64,000 nt of DNA from Mesorhizobium japonicum MAFF 303099 (GTDB taxonomy: Bacteria > Pseudomonadota > Alphaproteobacteria > Rhizobiales > Rhizobiaceae). Positions 34,596 to 43,726 of the stretch are shown here, piece after piece. Under the pieces are notes generated by a model. The model saw nothing but the letters and a program-made list of their open reading frames with translations. It had not been told where the DNA came from and made no database searches. Position 1 is the stretch's first letter. Every line of letters starts with the position of its first letter. The stretch spans positions 6,972,072 through 7,036,071 of the forward strand of contig NC_002678.2 of assembly GCF_000009625.1 (NCBI RefSeq), in the 5' to 3' direction. The position numbers and the translations under genes were made by a program.

Positions 34596-36716
34596 ATGGC
34601 AGTCGTACCCTTCAACGCGCTTTTCGCTGACGGCCCTGCCGGCAATCCGTATCAGCCGCCGAAGCAAGATCTTCGCGATACTTTCAATGATCTGAATGGT
34701 CGGATCAGCACTGTCAGTGAGTCCGTGCATTACTCGACTGAATTCGGGTTTGTCGATGACGGCGTGGCTGGCGTTGATACTGGCACCGACAACGATGCTG
34801 CTTGGGCTGCGGCAAAGGCAGCGCTGACGAATGGCGAAACCCTTGTCATGGTTCGGCAGAACACAGGCGTGTTCTACTTCGCGACGACGAGCGATTTCAC
34901 CGGCATCCCTATCGACGCAACGAGCAATCCGACTTTCAATGGACCGAACGTCTACAATGACAGGACGTCAGCGGAAGTCGCTGCCGGCGGACCCCCCATT
35001 ACCATTGTAGGGGCGGGTAGGCTTACGTCGATCAGCACATCCCTCAACGTCACCTACCGTCGCCATGCGGAACCGGTGGCAAAGGCGGATTTCCTCACCG
35101 ATGGCGACGTTGCCTATGATGAGCCGACCGTTGTCGACATGTCCGGGGCGGCGGTCACCATGCTCAAATACGCATGGCCGAACGGCAACACGACTTCGGC
35201 GACATCAACCGGCATCACCAAGACGACCAACGACATTCAGATCAACAGGGCGACGGCAGACAATTCCGTTCTTATGTTTGCCGGCGTAGTGCCCGAGGCC
35301 ACATGTCAATACTCATGGGTGGTTGGTCCTAACGTCAATGACGTTCCGTTTGCAGTGATCGCTTTTGATGGCGGCTACCATGCTGTCTATGCGGCCCTCA
35401 ACTCGCGTGCCATCCACAAGAAGCTAACGGCGCCAAGCATTTTCACCGAGGTCAATATTCCGGATTTCGGCGCGAGAATAACGCCAGAGACGTCGTACAC
35501 CTTCGCCCAAGGGTCGATCACGATAGACCTTATTACGCCAACGAAATACCAGGTTGGCCTAAACGGCGTGGTGTTCGCGGAAGGGGACCTTCCTTCGCCT
35601 GCATTGTATGTCGGGCCAGGCCTGTTTTTTGGGCCAGGTCAGACGGGCACGTCTCATTTTTTCAACATGGTGAAGGTGAAAAACCCCAGCCGCCTGGCGC
35701 CCCGCCCAATCCGCGCGTTGTTCGTTGGCGACAGCAAAATGGACCCGGTTTTCCAGGGGTGGCCAGACGACATTGCGCGCATCATGCAGGGCTCAATGGG
35801 CGTGCAGTGGGAATACACAAGGAACATCGCCGTAGCTGGCGAGACCTTGGCCCAGCAGCTTACTCGCATCCTTGCTCTAGACATGACGGGTTACACCGAT
35901 GTGTTCATTGGCCTTGGCACCAACGATGCACAAGGTCTCACATCGCAAACCACGTTCGCCACAAACTTGGGTTTGATGCTCAACCAGGCTTTGAGCCTGG
36001 GGGCTCGCGTAACGCTTTTGCTAACGCCAGCATTCTATACCAGAGCCGACGGTTATGCGGTCACAGGATTTGTCAATCAGGGCCAGGCTTCAGTCAACGG
36101 CGCAGCTGTCCCTGCGTATCGAGAGATCATCCGACGCGTCGTCGCCACGTACCGGGACGCGGGAAGCAAGGTTGCCCTTGTGGACGCCGGAAAGATATGC
36201 GGTCCCACTCTTGCGCAGTATCTGACTTGGGCTTCGTCGTGGAGTGGGAGTCGCGTCGACACCAACGTCTTTGACAACATCCACGAGGGGCGCACTGCCC
36301 GCACCAAGATAGCTCAGGCGTGCGCAAGAGCCGCCTTTGGGCTCGCAACGCCGGCAAGGACGAAGAAATATCCTAGCCTTTTAACGTCGGCCGTCCCGGC
36401 TTCCTGGTACGCAAACAGTTGGACAGCTTCGTCTCCTGCGGCGGTCTTTTGGATTGATGAGCGCGGCTATAAGCACCTTGACGGAGTGATCCAGGCGAAT
36501 GCTGGCCCTCTCGCAGACGCTACGGTGGTTATGACCCTGCCGACCTACATGCGCCCGGCGCGAAATATCCAGCTAGCCGCGGTCGGCTCAAAAGTGGCCA
36601 CGGCGGGGCAGGCTAACCAGACGTGGGTGGAGATCCTGGCTACTGGCGACGTCCGGGTGTACGGGGTCGATACCACCAACAAGTTCGTCCGCCTCTCTGA
36701 CGCGCACTGGGAGTGA
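34596..36716 (+). CDS. tail fibre/spike with SGNH hydrolase domain
   Basis: 706 residues. The N-terminus (VPFNALFADGPAGNPYQPPK) looks like a tail attachment region. Residues about 365-590 form an SGNH hydrolase: GDSK with the nucleophile Ser (RALFVGDSKMDPVF), FIGLGTNDAQG (block III) and DNIHEGRTA with the catalytic Asp and His. SGNH tail fibres deacetylate or cleave host surface polysaccharide at adsorption. The strong AAGGAA ribosome site sets the start. Related phage fibres vary here in step with host range. Confidence 0.82.
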   Translation: MAVVPFNALFADGPAGNPYQPPKQDLRDTFNDLNGRISTVSESVHYSTEFGFVDDGVAGVDTGTDNDAAWAAAKAALTNGETLVMVRQNTGVFYFATTSDFTGIPIDATSNPTFNGPNVYNDRTSAEVAAGGPPITIVGAGRLTSISTSLNVTYRRHAEPVAKADFLTDGDVAYDEPTVVDMSGAAVTMLKYAWPNGNTTSATSTGITKTTNDIQINRATADNSVLMFAGVVPEATCQYSWVVGPNVNDVPFAVIAFDGGYHAVYAALNSRAIHKKLTAPSIFTEVNIPDFGARITPETSYTFAQGSITIDLITPTKYQVGLNGVVFAEGDLPSPALYVGPGLFFGPGQTGTSHFFNMVKVKNPSRLAPRPIRALFVGDSKMDPVFQGWPDDIARIMQGSMGVQWEYTRNIAVAGETLAQQLTRILALDMTGYTDVFIGLGTNDAQGLTSQTTFATNLGLMLNQALSLGARVTLLLTPAFYTRADGYAVTGFVNQGQASVNGAAVPAYREIIRRVVATYRDAGSKVALVDAGKICGPTLAQYLTWASSWSGSRVDTNVFDNIHEGRTARTKIAQACARAAFGLATPARTKKYPSLLTSAVPASWYANSWTASSPAAVFWIDERGYKHLDGVIQANAGPLADATVVMTLPTYMRPARNIQLAAVGSKVATAGQANQTWVEILATGDVRVYGVDTTNKFVRLSDAHWE

Positions 36717-36792
36717 CGAGCGCGTTTAATCCTTGCCGCGTGGGCACCGCGGCGCATTGCGGGAAAGAGCCTTGGGCCGTCGGCCGCTAAGC

Positions 36793-37110
36793 TCAAGGCC
36801 AAGATGGTGTAGGCATCGGTGGGCCACCGACAAAATCGTTGAAGGCGAATTTCTCATCTTGGGTCATCGTCCGGTACTCCCAAGCGATGCCGTTCCATAG
36901 ACTCATGATGGGACGTCCGGCAACCTCTGTGCCGTCACTTAGCACGACGCGATCAGACGGCGTGTAGAAATGCCATTTACCGTCCTTGATGTCGGTCTCG
37001 CCCAAAACCCGCAGGAGCGATCCCACAATGACCAAAAAAGCCAGCGCGCCGGCAAAACGGGCAACAGGCTGTTCTGTTTCGGTCAGGCTGAACATGGCTT
37101 TAAAGTCCAT
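36793..37110 (-). CDS. small membrane protein (moron-like)
   Basis: 105 residues. One transmembrane segment (AGALAFLVIVGSLLRVLG) follows a short charged N-terminus; the rest is soluble. It is on the minus strand between the fibre gene and the endolysin, in a block of minus-strand genes. The function is unknown. Confidence 0.6.
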   Translation of the reverse strand: MDFKAMFSLTETEQPVARFAGALAFLVIVGSLLRVLGETDIKDGKWHFYTPSDRVVLSDGTEVAGRPIMSLWNGIAWEYRTMTQDEKFAFNDFVGGPPMPTPSWP

Positions 37111-37243
37111 CCGAGTCCGTTCGATTTGGTGCGCGCGTTCCGCAGCGCCTCGCGCATCACTCGGAGATCCACTGCCAAAATGGCGGCGTTCGTAGTCTGG
37201 GCGATGTCAGAATTAATTGTTAGGCGTTTGCCGATGCTCTCAC

Positions 37244-37615
37244 CTAGGCGGCGGATATGAGCTTGATATCCTCGGCGAGCAACCGGACGCCGCTGTCCAG
37301 CACAATGCCGGAATGATCCGCCGCTTTCACTACGCCTACTTGCGGGAGAAGGTGGGGCTTGCCGCCCATGTCAGAGATGTCAGACGCGCACACATAGCGA
37401 ATACTACGACCCACCAATGCGGCGCGGTCTTCATCGGTGCTAAAAGGCAAGTGGCCATCGTTCATCGGGTGCCCGAGTAAATCCATACTATCTATCTCCA
37501 TTTTGGCCACTCGTAGCAAAGCGGGTTCTTGAAAGCCATAGTAGTAGCCGTGCAATTTGGTCAACAAGAAAACCAACTCGTCCTGCCGCTGGCAAAATGC
37601 GTAACTCGAATCCAT
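37244..37615 (-). CDS. small phage protein, unknown
   Basis: 123 residues without a membrane segment or known motif. VFLLTKLHGYYYGFQEPALL and SGIVLDSGVRLLAEDIKLI are notable. It overlaps the upstream minus-strand gene by 55 bases in another frame, so one of the two starts may be wrong. It is probably cargo. Confidence 0.5.
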   Translation of the reverse strand: MDSSYAFCQRQDELVFLLTKLHGYYYGFQEPALLRVAKMEIDSMDLLGHPMNDGHLPFSTDEDRAALVGRSIRYVCASDISDMGGKPHLLPQVGVVKAADHSGIVLDSGVRLLAEDIKLISAA

Positions 37616-37755
37616 TCGCCAGATATCGGCTCCCGGCCTAGACCATCCTTCACCTGTCCCCTGGTTTTAGCGGCTTCGACATCACTGCCGGCCTGCACCT
37701 CGGCGCGCTTCACGGCTTTGCCTTCTCGCATCCATTCGACTGTGTAGCTAGCCAT
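37561..37755 (-). CDS. small phage protein, unknown
   Basis: 64 residues. The YTVEWMREGKAVKRAEVQAG sheet-forming start suggests a small beta protein. GGAGG eight bases before the ATG supports the start. It heads the minus-strand block of 36793-37755. Confidence 0.55.
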   Translation of the reverse strand: MASYTVEWMREGKAVKRAEVQAGSDVEAAKTRGQVKDGLGREPISGEWIRVTHFASGRTSWFSC

Positions 37756-37809
37756 CTGTGCGCCCTCCGGCGCTGATCATAACCAATCATCATCTGAAAG
37801 GAACATATC

Positions 37810-38661
37810 ATGGCTGTTTCCCGTGAAAGGGAATCGCTTGCTCGCGTGCTTGCGCATGAGGGCGGCTATTCGAACCATCCCAACGACCCTGGTGGCCCGA
37901 CGATGAAGGGCGTCACGCAACGCGTCTATGACGGCTTTCGGAAGGGCAAAGGCCTTGCCACCCGCTCAGTCAAAAGCATCACCACCGCCGAATTGAATGA
38001 AATCTATGATCGTCAGTATTGGGACGCGGTGCAGGGCGACGCGTTGCCGGCCGGCGTCGACTACGTGGTTTTTGACGGCGCGGTGAATTCCGGTCCCGGT
38101 CGCTCGATCATGTGGCTTCAGCAGGCGTTACGGCCTGCCTATACCGGCCGCATTGACGGCGTCCTCGGCATGGGCACGCTTGCGGCGCTGAAGGCGGACA
38201 AGAACAACGACGCGCTGATCGACCGCATTTGTAGCGCCCGCATGGCCTTCCTGAAGCACCTCAGCACGTTCGGAACCTTCGGCCGGGGCTGGACGGCTCG
38301 CGTTGCTGAAGTCCGAGCAATCGGCCAGGCATGGGCAACCGGTCAGGTGCCACAGGCGGCTAACTTCGTCGACGGCGGCCAAGCGAAAGCCTTTGTCGAT
38401 GATGCCAACGCCGCACCGTCGACCGCGCCGGCGGACTTGGCAACTGGCGCCGGCACCGGTGGCCTCGGTCTGTCTGGTTACCTCTATGATCTGCAGAACC
38501 AGCTGTCGCCGCTGTCTTACACCAGCGAGTGGATCGGCAAGGTGGTCGTGGTCGTGGCACTCGCAAGCGCGGTGCTGGCGATCGGCGGGCTCGGTTATCG
38601 CTGGTACGCCAACCGCAAGGCCAAGCACCTCGCCGCCGCGCTCGGGACGGCGCCGGCATGA
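37810..38661 (+). CDS. endolysin, GH108 N-acetylmuramidase with C-terminal membrane helix
   Basis: 283 residues. The catalytic GH108 domain begins LARVLAHEGGYSNHPNDPGG, with the catalytic Glu in HEGGY, followed by a PG_binding_3-type domain (NSGPGRSIMWLQQAL, GRIDGVLGMGTLAALK). A Gly/Ala linker leads to a C-terminal membrane helix (VVVVALASAVLAIGGLGYRW), which could tether the lysin to the inner membrane until holin-driven lysis. The ATG follows AAAGGA. It overlaps the spanin-like gene by ATGA. Confidence 0.9.
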   Translation: MAVSRERESLARVLAHEGGYSNHPNDPGGPTMKGVTQRVYDGFRKGKGLATRSVKSITTAELNEIYDRQYWDAVQGDALPAGVDYVVFDGAVNSGPGRSIMWLQQALRPAYTGRIDGVLGMGTLAALKADKNNDALIDRICSARMAFLKHLSTFGTFGRGWTARVAEVRAIGQAWATGQVPQAANFVDGGQAKAFVDDANAAPSTAPADLATGAGTGGLGLSGYLYDLQNQLSPLSYTSEWIGKVVVVVALASAVLAIGGLGYRWYANRKAKHLAAALGTAPA

Positions 38662-38951
38662 GCTTCCTCATCACATTGCTTGTCGGCCGGCTCAGCGTCT
38701 CGCGCTTGGCCGGCGGCATCATCCTGTGGGCGGTCATCGCCTTGATGGCCTCGGGCGCAGCGCTCGCGGTCTACGAATTGATAAAACACAAGGGCGCCGA
38801 CGAGGCCCGTGCCAAGATCGAGAAGGGAAATCAGGATGCGATACGCAAGGGCATCGACGCTCGTATGTCTCTCGACGAGTGCATTGACGCTGGCGGCGTG
38901 TACGACTTCGGACGTCAGCGGTGTAACGCCGCTACGCTCGGCCCTCGGTAG
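38658..38951 (+). CDS. inner-membrane spanin-like protein (Rz type)
   Basis: 97 residues. One N-terminal transmembrane helix (GGIILWAVIALMASGAALAV) is followed by a charged helical periplasmic part (KGADEARAKIEKGNQDAIRK). It lies after the endolysin and contains the start of a lipoprotein gene in the +1 frame, the classical Rz/Rz1 nested layout. It should join with Rz1 to fuse inner and outer membranes at lysis. Confidence 0.75.
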   Translation: MSFLITLLVGRLSVSRLAGGIILWAVIALMASGAALAVYELIKHKGADEARAKIEKGNQDAIRKGIDARMSLDECIDAGGVYDFGRQRCNAATLGPR

Positions 38952-39105
38952 CAGCCTTCCGGGAGCGCAGGGCAAGACGGTGGCCGATCAGAACAAGATC
39001 GACCGCACCGTAGCGCCAGGTTGCGCCGTGAAGCTCTACACCCGCGCAGAATGCGATCTCCACACCAAGGCCAGCACCGCGCGCCGCGCCGAACTGAAAT
39101 CATAG
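38836..39105 (+). CDS. outer-membrane spanin lipoprotein (Rz1 type)
   Basis: 89 residues with a lipoprotein signal ending in a lipobox LTLAAC (Cys near residue 22). The start lies inside the Rz-like gene in a different frame and the coding region continues 150 bp past it. The mature part is short, soluble and rather Pro-poor for Rz1. Together with 38658-38951 it forms the two-component spanin. Confidence 0.75.
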   Translation: MRYARASTLVCLSTSALTLAACTTSDVSGVTPLRSALGSSLPGAQGKTVADQNKIDRTVAPGCAVKLYTRAECDLHTKASTARRAELKS

Positions 39106-39115
39106 CAGGGCAGGG

Positions 39116-39520
39116 ATGATGCCGACGTCGGGAACGAAGAGCCTTGAGATGATGATCGGCGGCCTGCTGCAAGCCACGCAGGACATGCAGCGCGACATCA
39201 CCGAGATCCGGCGTGATATCAAGGACAGCGATGCGCGAGCCGCGCTGAGCTACGAGCAATCGGAACAGCGCGCCGCCTCCAGTCGTGCGAAAATGTATCA
39301 AAAGACCGACGAACTGGTCGATCGCGTGACCGCCACCGAAAGCGCGGTCAGCAAGCTCAATGCCGACATGACCAGCGTTAAGGAAGTGACGGCCGAGGTG
39401 ACGCGCTGGAAGCTCATGGGGCTTGGTGCACTCGGCGTCACCGGCATGGCCGCCGCTGCCCTTGCGTCGCTCGTTACCGCCTATTGGGGCGACATCTGGC
39501 GGGTGCTGCGCGGCGGATGA
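39116..39520 (+). CDS. holin-like protein (DUF1515-like)
   Basis: 134 residues. A long charged coiled coil (ATQDMQRDITEIRRDIKDSD, then VTATESAVSKLNADM) is followed by a C-terminal hydrophobic helix (MGLGALGVTGMAAAALASLV). DUF1515-type proteins in rhizobial phages lie beside lysis genes and are candidate holins. The holin role is inference. Confidence 0.6.
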   Translation: MMPTSGTKSLEMMIGGLLQATQDMQRDITEIRRDIKDSDARAALSYEQSEQRAASSRAKMYQKTDELVDRVTATESAVSKLNADMTSVKEVTAEVTRWKLMGLGALGVTGMAAAALASLVTAYWGDIWRVLRGG

Positions 39521-39874
39521 GAAAGGTAGCTCGCTCCGTCGGTCGCTGCTCTTCCGCCGCCACTTGAACGGTCCTTAGCTGTGTCACTTGGCAGTGCGCA
39601 TTGCCTGCATTTCGGAGCCGAGCCACCATGAGACTGTTGCGTGACGTCTGCGAAAGTAGCCGCAGTATAAATGCATTAAGTTCCTTCGCCAATTTCATGA
39701 GCGATGAGGCATTGTTTGTTTAGTGTTGACTAATCCGCCGGACAGTGCTCGCTCCGGTCGGCCTTTATTTTGTTATCGCGCTGCGCCGCGCTACGAATGA
39801 CGCTTTTGAAGCGTCCGCTGTACTTTTCCGGGTCAATGGAGTAGCTGGCAATTTTCGCAGCGAGATCGAGCGTA
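39521..39874. other. non-coding gap between lysis and cargo modules
   Basis: About 350 bp with no credible coding frame. It probably contains the end of the late transcript and the promoter of the cargo epimerase gene. I see no convincing terminator or promoter consensus in it. Confidence 0.45.
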
Positions 39875-40807
39875 ATGGTTGCAAAATGTCTGGTCCTTGG
39901 CGGCGGCGGCTTCATCGGCTCGAATATATGCCGGCGCCTGAGCGCTGAGGGTCTGTCGGTGACTGCCTTTGGGCGCCGAAAAGGTATTGCACCACTGCCA
40001 CGTGAAATCGCTTGGTTCGAAGGAGACTTCAGAGACAATTTGGCGGTGACGAAGGCTCTGCAAAGTCACGACACCGTAATCCACCTTGTCCATTCCACTT
40101 GGCCATCGACTGCGGATGCGGACATGGCAGCCGATATTCGCGACAGCGTCATTCCCTCAGTCGAGCTGCTCGATGCCTGCGTCAGGTCTGGAGTAAAGCG
40201 AATAATCTATTTCTCCTCGGGAGGGACTGTCTACGGAGAGGTCGACGAGATTCCCATTAGGGAAGATAGTCCTACCAACCCCGTTGGGGCCTACGGTGTT
40301 TCGAAACTAATGATTGAGCACTACGTTCGATTGTACGAGCGCAAATACGGCCTCAACAGTTTCATTGTGCGGTTGGCCAATCCATTCGGTCCATGGCAGG
40401 TTGAGGCGCACAATCAGGGTCTGGTTGCGTTTGCCGGGCACCTGATTCAGAGCGATCGGCAAGTCACTGTTTACGGCGATGGCAGCGCTCGCCGCGACTA
40501 TGTTTATGTCGAGGATGTCGCCAATTTCGTCGCCCGGCTCATCAACTACAACGGCGCCAAGCGCACTTTTAATGTCGGCGGAGGCGGCAATGGTCAATCG
40601 ATCCTCGACGTCATCCATGCGATTGAAACATCGTTAGGCAAGAGGGCCATGATCAAACGTGAGCCATCAAGACCATTTGATGTACCATCCAACGTCCTGT
40701 CCATCGAGCGCGCCGAAAAGGAACTGGGGTGGAGGCCGGCGACATCGTTCCCCGACGGGATTGATTACACCCTATCCTGGCAGCGAGAATTTTATGCTAG
40801 GCCGTGA
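39875..40807 (+). CDS. NAD-dependent epimerase/dehydratase (cargo)
   Basis: 310 residues of the extended SDR family (GalE-like). The Rossmann motif VLGGGGFIGSNICRRL and catalytic YGVSKLMIEHY (Tyr-x-x-x-Lys) are present. FNVGGGGNGQSILDVI and LGWRPATSFPDGI are typical of nucleotide-sugar epimerases. It should modify a nucleotide sugar for surface glycosylation. It opens a block of lower GC than the surrounding phage. Confidence 0.88.
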   Translation: MVAKCLVLGGGGFIGSNICRRLSAEGLSVTAFGRRKGIAPLPREIAWFEGDFRDNLAVTKALQSHDTVIHLVHSTWPSTADADMAADIRDSVIPSVELLDACVRSGVKRIIYFSSGGTVYGEVDEIPIREDSPTNPVGAYGVSKLMIEHYVRLYERKYGLNSFIVRLANPFGPWQVEAHNQGLVAFAGHLIQSDRQVTVYGDGSARRDYVYVEDVANFVARLINYNGAKRTFNVGGGGNGQSILDVIHAIETSLGKRAMIKREPSRPFDVPSNVLSIERAEKELGWRPATSFPDGIDYTLSWQREFYARP

Positions 40808-40914
40808 ATCTCCTGATGTGACACCGGCCAACGAGGGCTACGGAATCATCGGCGTTTGCTAGGCGCGCCACTGGGCAACTGAAGCGGTCGCTTGCGGCAG
40901 GTATACGGCGAACG

Positions 40915-42393
40915 TCAGCTGCCATCCACCTTCAGTTTGTCTTTCCCAAAGTATTTCATGAAAAGGTCGGCAGCCCACGCTGATGGCAGCTTGCGATCCC
41001 CTTTCTCGTACAGACCCTCCTGGAAATAAAGCTCACCCCCGCCGGTGATTTCGCCAGGCTGGTATTTTTTCAGGACGATGGTTGAACCGGCGTCGAACCG
41101 ATGATCCCATATGTAATCATTTTTCGTCCTGATCTCGACGAATCTGGAGTAGTTAATGGCCAGCGGCCGAGCCGTCAGCAATATGGACGGCACGACCGAG
41201 AGCAATGCGGCCACACATATTGCCCGATACCTCGCGTTGGTGGCCGGACTGAAGCTAAAAAAAGTTGCCAGAAATCTCCCAGCGGCGAGGATCGCTACCC
41301 ACAGTAAAGCCTGCTCCATTGTTGCATGCCGACTGCAACATCCACCACCGAACTGGTAGTAGGTGATGAACAGCACAAAAAATGCGGCGCCGGCAGACGA
41401 AAGAAACAAGACGGCGGCCAACATCCGATCGCCAGGAGCGGCACGAAGCGTTCTAAAATAAAGGAAAGAACACGTAAGGAACGCTAACTTAGGCAATATC
41501 CCAATGTAAATAAGCTTGTTATGAGATCTCTGGCCAAGAGAGCTGACAACGTTATTTCCATAAAATAAGGAATCGACTACGAACTGCTTCACTGTCGCAA
41601 GCACCGAGCTGGAGAAAACCCTTGCCGTCGCGGACCCTGCCGAGGCTTCGGCAGACATGCTCAACCTTCCCATCATCAAATAATAGAAAACGAGCCCGGA
41701 AACGATCAATGCAGGGACGAATATCGCTGCCACCGAGCCGGTTACTGGAATAAAACGACGCCTATATAAGGCCCAGTACGAAATCATGAGGAAGCTCATT
41801 ATCCAGGCAAATGTCGCACCAATCTCGGAAGAAAGAGCGCCAATTATGAGTGCGCCGACGGCCAGCCAAGCTTTTTGGTAAATGGGGCGGTCGGTGAACA
41901 AGAACACCGACGCTACAAAGAAAACGGCAGCGAGAGTTGGCATGTTTGGCAGCGCGGCTTGAACCCAGTAGAAGACCTCTGAATTATCCCGACCGACAAC
42001 GCTCAACAGCACGAGTGCCGACGCGAGCAACAGGGGGACGGTTCTGTCAGAGGATGTTCTTTGAAAAAGTATTGGACCCAGCGCCGCCGCTATCATCGCT
42101 AACCAGTGCGTGATCAGCAGGGCGCCGATGTGCCTTTTCCCAGTTACCTCAACCGTGTGGTGATAGAGGTAGGAGATCAGCTCGGAGAACGGCCGCGGCG
42201 CCCAACCTGTAAGCTCCTGAAGCAGCGCATTTACGCCGTCAGTCCTGTAGACGTATCCGAAGTGAAACTCATCGGCCTGCCAATGCCCGAGGGGCGTAAG
42301 GAGAAAAAAGGAAATAATCGACAAGGCGATCAATGTGATGGTGAAGCCATACGCCATCTTACTGGTCAGACTATGCTGCATTTCGTGTTCCAT
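40915..42393 (-). CDS. polytopic membrane protein, GtrC-like glycosyltransferase candidate
   Basis: 492 residues with about ten transmembrane segments (for example YGFTITLIALSIISFFLLTP, LLLASALVLLSVV, FVPALIVSGLVFYYLMMGRL). The first loop contains WQADEFHFGYVYRTDG, with acidic residues (DE) like catalytic sites of C-type polyprenyl-linked glycosyltransferases. The ATG at 42393 has AAGG upstream. Grouped with GtrA and GtrB, it probably transfers the sugar to the O-antigen in the periplasm. Sequence-level identity to named GtrC is not assured. Confidence 0.65.
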   Translation of the reverse strand: MEHEMQHSLTSKMAYGFTITLIALSIISFFLLTPLGHWQADEFHFGYVYRTDGVNALLQELTGWAPRPFSELISYLYHHTVEVTGKRHIGALLITHWLAMIAAALGPILFQRTSSDRTVPLLLASALVLLSVVGRDNSEVFYWVQAALPNMPTLAAVFFVASVFLFTDRPIYQKAWLAVGALIIGALSSEIGATFAWIMSFLMISYWALYRRRFIPVTGSVAAIFVPALIVSGLVFYYLMMGRLSMSAEASAGSATARVFSSSVLATVKQFVVDSLFYGNNVVSSLGQRSHNKLIYIGILPKLAFLTCSFLYFRTLRAAPGDRMLAAVLFLSSAGAAFFVLFITYYQFGGGCCSRHATMEQALLWVAILAAGRFLATFFSFSPATNARYRAICVAALLSVVPSILLTARPLAINYSRFVEIRTKNDYIWDHRFDAGSTIVLKKYQPGEITGGGELYFQEGLYEKGDRKLPSAWAADLFMKYFGKDKLKVDGS

Positions 42394-42632
42394 CTCGCCT
42401 TGTAACCGCACGTCCCAATCCAAGCTTTGGTGGCGCTTGTAGACGATTGACTGCAGCACCGAAAGGCGCTGCTCGACTTTTTTGCCTTGGCAGGTTGAAC
42501 GCGACATCACCGTTGCATAAGTATCGTTTCCTATTGCGCACGCCAGGTGCATGCCCTAGTCGGATAGCCTGCTGGACAATGCCGACACAGGTCGGGCGGA
42601 TCGGCCGGGACGTGACAAAAAAAGGTTTGGAA

Positions 42633-43322
42633 ATGGCCGGCAGCGAGTTCGATGCCTACAGGAATACCTACGCAGACACGGTCAACAGCGCGATCTCGTT
42701 TTCTGGCCTCGACGTCGACTTCTTCACGCGCGCGAAAGCGGTTCGGCTGATCGATATCCTGACAAGAGAAGTCGGTGCGCCGGGTGGGCTGTCCGTCCTC
42801 GACGTAGGCTGTGGAATAGGAAACTACCACGGCCTCTTGAGTGGAAAGGTCGGCCGTTTAACAGGGGTCGATCCTTCTTCCGAATGCATCGCAGAGGCCG
42901 AGATAAGGAACCCGGGTGTTGCCTATGCCGTGTCGGACGGCAACGTTCTTCCCTTCCCGGACAACGAATTTGATGCGGCGTACGCAATATGCGTCATGCA
43001 TCATGTCCCCCCAGCCAAGTGGAAGCTCTTCGCTCAAGAACTGGCCCGTGTCACTCGTCCAGGTGGGATGGTGGTCATATTTGAACATAATCCTTACAAC
43101 CCTGTGACGAGGCGAATTGTCTCCAACTGCGCCTTTGATGTAGACGCTGTTCTACTCTCGAAAAGGCAGGTCATGAGGCACCTGGAAAATGCCGGCCTTC
43201 GCGATATCGGCGGGCAATATATCCTCAATGTTCCGTCGATAGACGGCGCCTTGAGGCGGATAGACGATGCGATGGGATTTGTTCCCTTAGGGGCGCAATA
43301 TTACGCGTCGGGCCGCCGTTGA
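42633..43322 (+). CDS. SAM-dependent methyltransferase (cargo)
   Basis: 229 residues of class I. Motif I is LSVLDVGCGIGNYHGLL, followed by VDPSSECIAEAEIRNPG and PFPDNEFDAAYAICVMHHVP. It probably methylates a sugar or a small acceptor in the surface-modification pathway; the substrate is unknown. It overlaps the GtrA-like gene by TTGA. The start at 42633 (MAGSEFDAYRN) gives the normal length; the open frame continues upstream without need. Confidence 0.8.
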   Translation: MAGSEFDAYRNTYADTVNSAISFSGLDVDFFTRAKAVRLIDILTREVGAPGGLSVLDVGCGIGNYHGLLSGKVGRLTGVDPSSECIAEAEIRNPGVAYAVSDGNVLPFPDNEFDAAYAICVMHHVPPAKWKLFAQELARVTRPGGMVVIFEHNPYNPVTRRIVSNCAFDVDAVLLSKRQVMRHLENAGLRDIGGQYILNVPSIDGALRRIDDAMGFVPLGAQYYASGRR

Positions 43323-43726
43323 ACATTGCATTCGAGAGAGCCAGGCGGATCTCGACTTTCGCCATGGTGGGGTTCTTCAACACGGCCATGTATTTCGCGC
43401 TGGCCAACATCCTTGTAAAAATTGGTGTCAGCGAAACGATTGCGGCGTACGCCGCCTACGGAGCCCTTATGCCGGTTTCGTTCATTGGCCATCGCAAGCT
43501 AACCTTCCTCTCAAAAGGTCGGCTCGGTGTCGAATGGCTCAGATTCTGCGTCGTGCAAACCACAAACATAACGATCATTTTTGTCGTAACGAACCTGTCA
43601 CGATCCGGCCATTTCTCGGGATGGCTGACATTTGCAATCATCAGCGTCCTTATCCCTATGCTAAACTTCCTCTTATTTCAGCTTTGGGTTTTTGCGGTAC
43701 CGCGCCAAAAATCCGAGGACCGCTAG
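43319..43726 (+). CDS. GtrA-like flippase (cargo)
   Basis: 135 residues, four transmembrane helices (FAMVGFFNTAMYFALANILV, ETIAAYAAYGALMPVSFIGH, VVQTTNITIIFVVTNLSRSG, WLTFAIISVLIPMLNFLLFQ). The F-x-x-VG-x-x-NT start is the GtrA family signature. GtrA flips polyprenyl-phosphate sugar to the periplasmic side. The TTG start overlaps the methyltransferase stop by three bases. Its 3' end overlaps the convergent GtrB gene. Confidence 0.88.
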   Translation: MNIAFERARRISTFAMVGFFNTAMYFALANILVKIGVSETIAAYAAYGALMPVSFIGHRKLTFLSKGRLGVEWLRFCVVQTTNITIIFVVTNLSRSGHFSGWLTFAIISVLIPMLNFLLFQLWVFAVPRQKSEDR

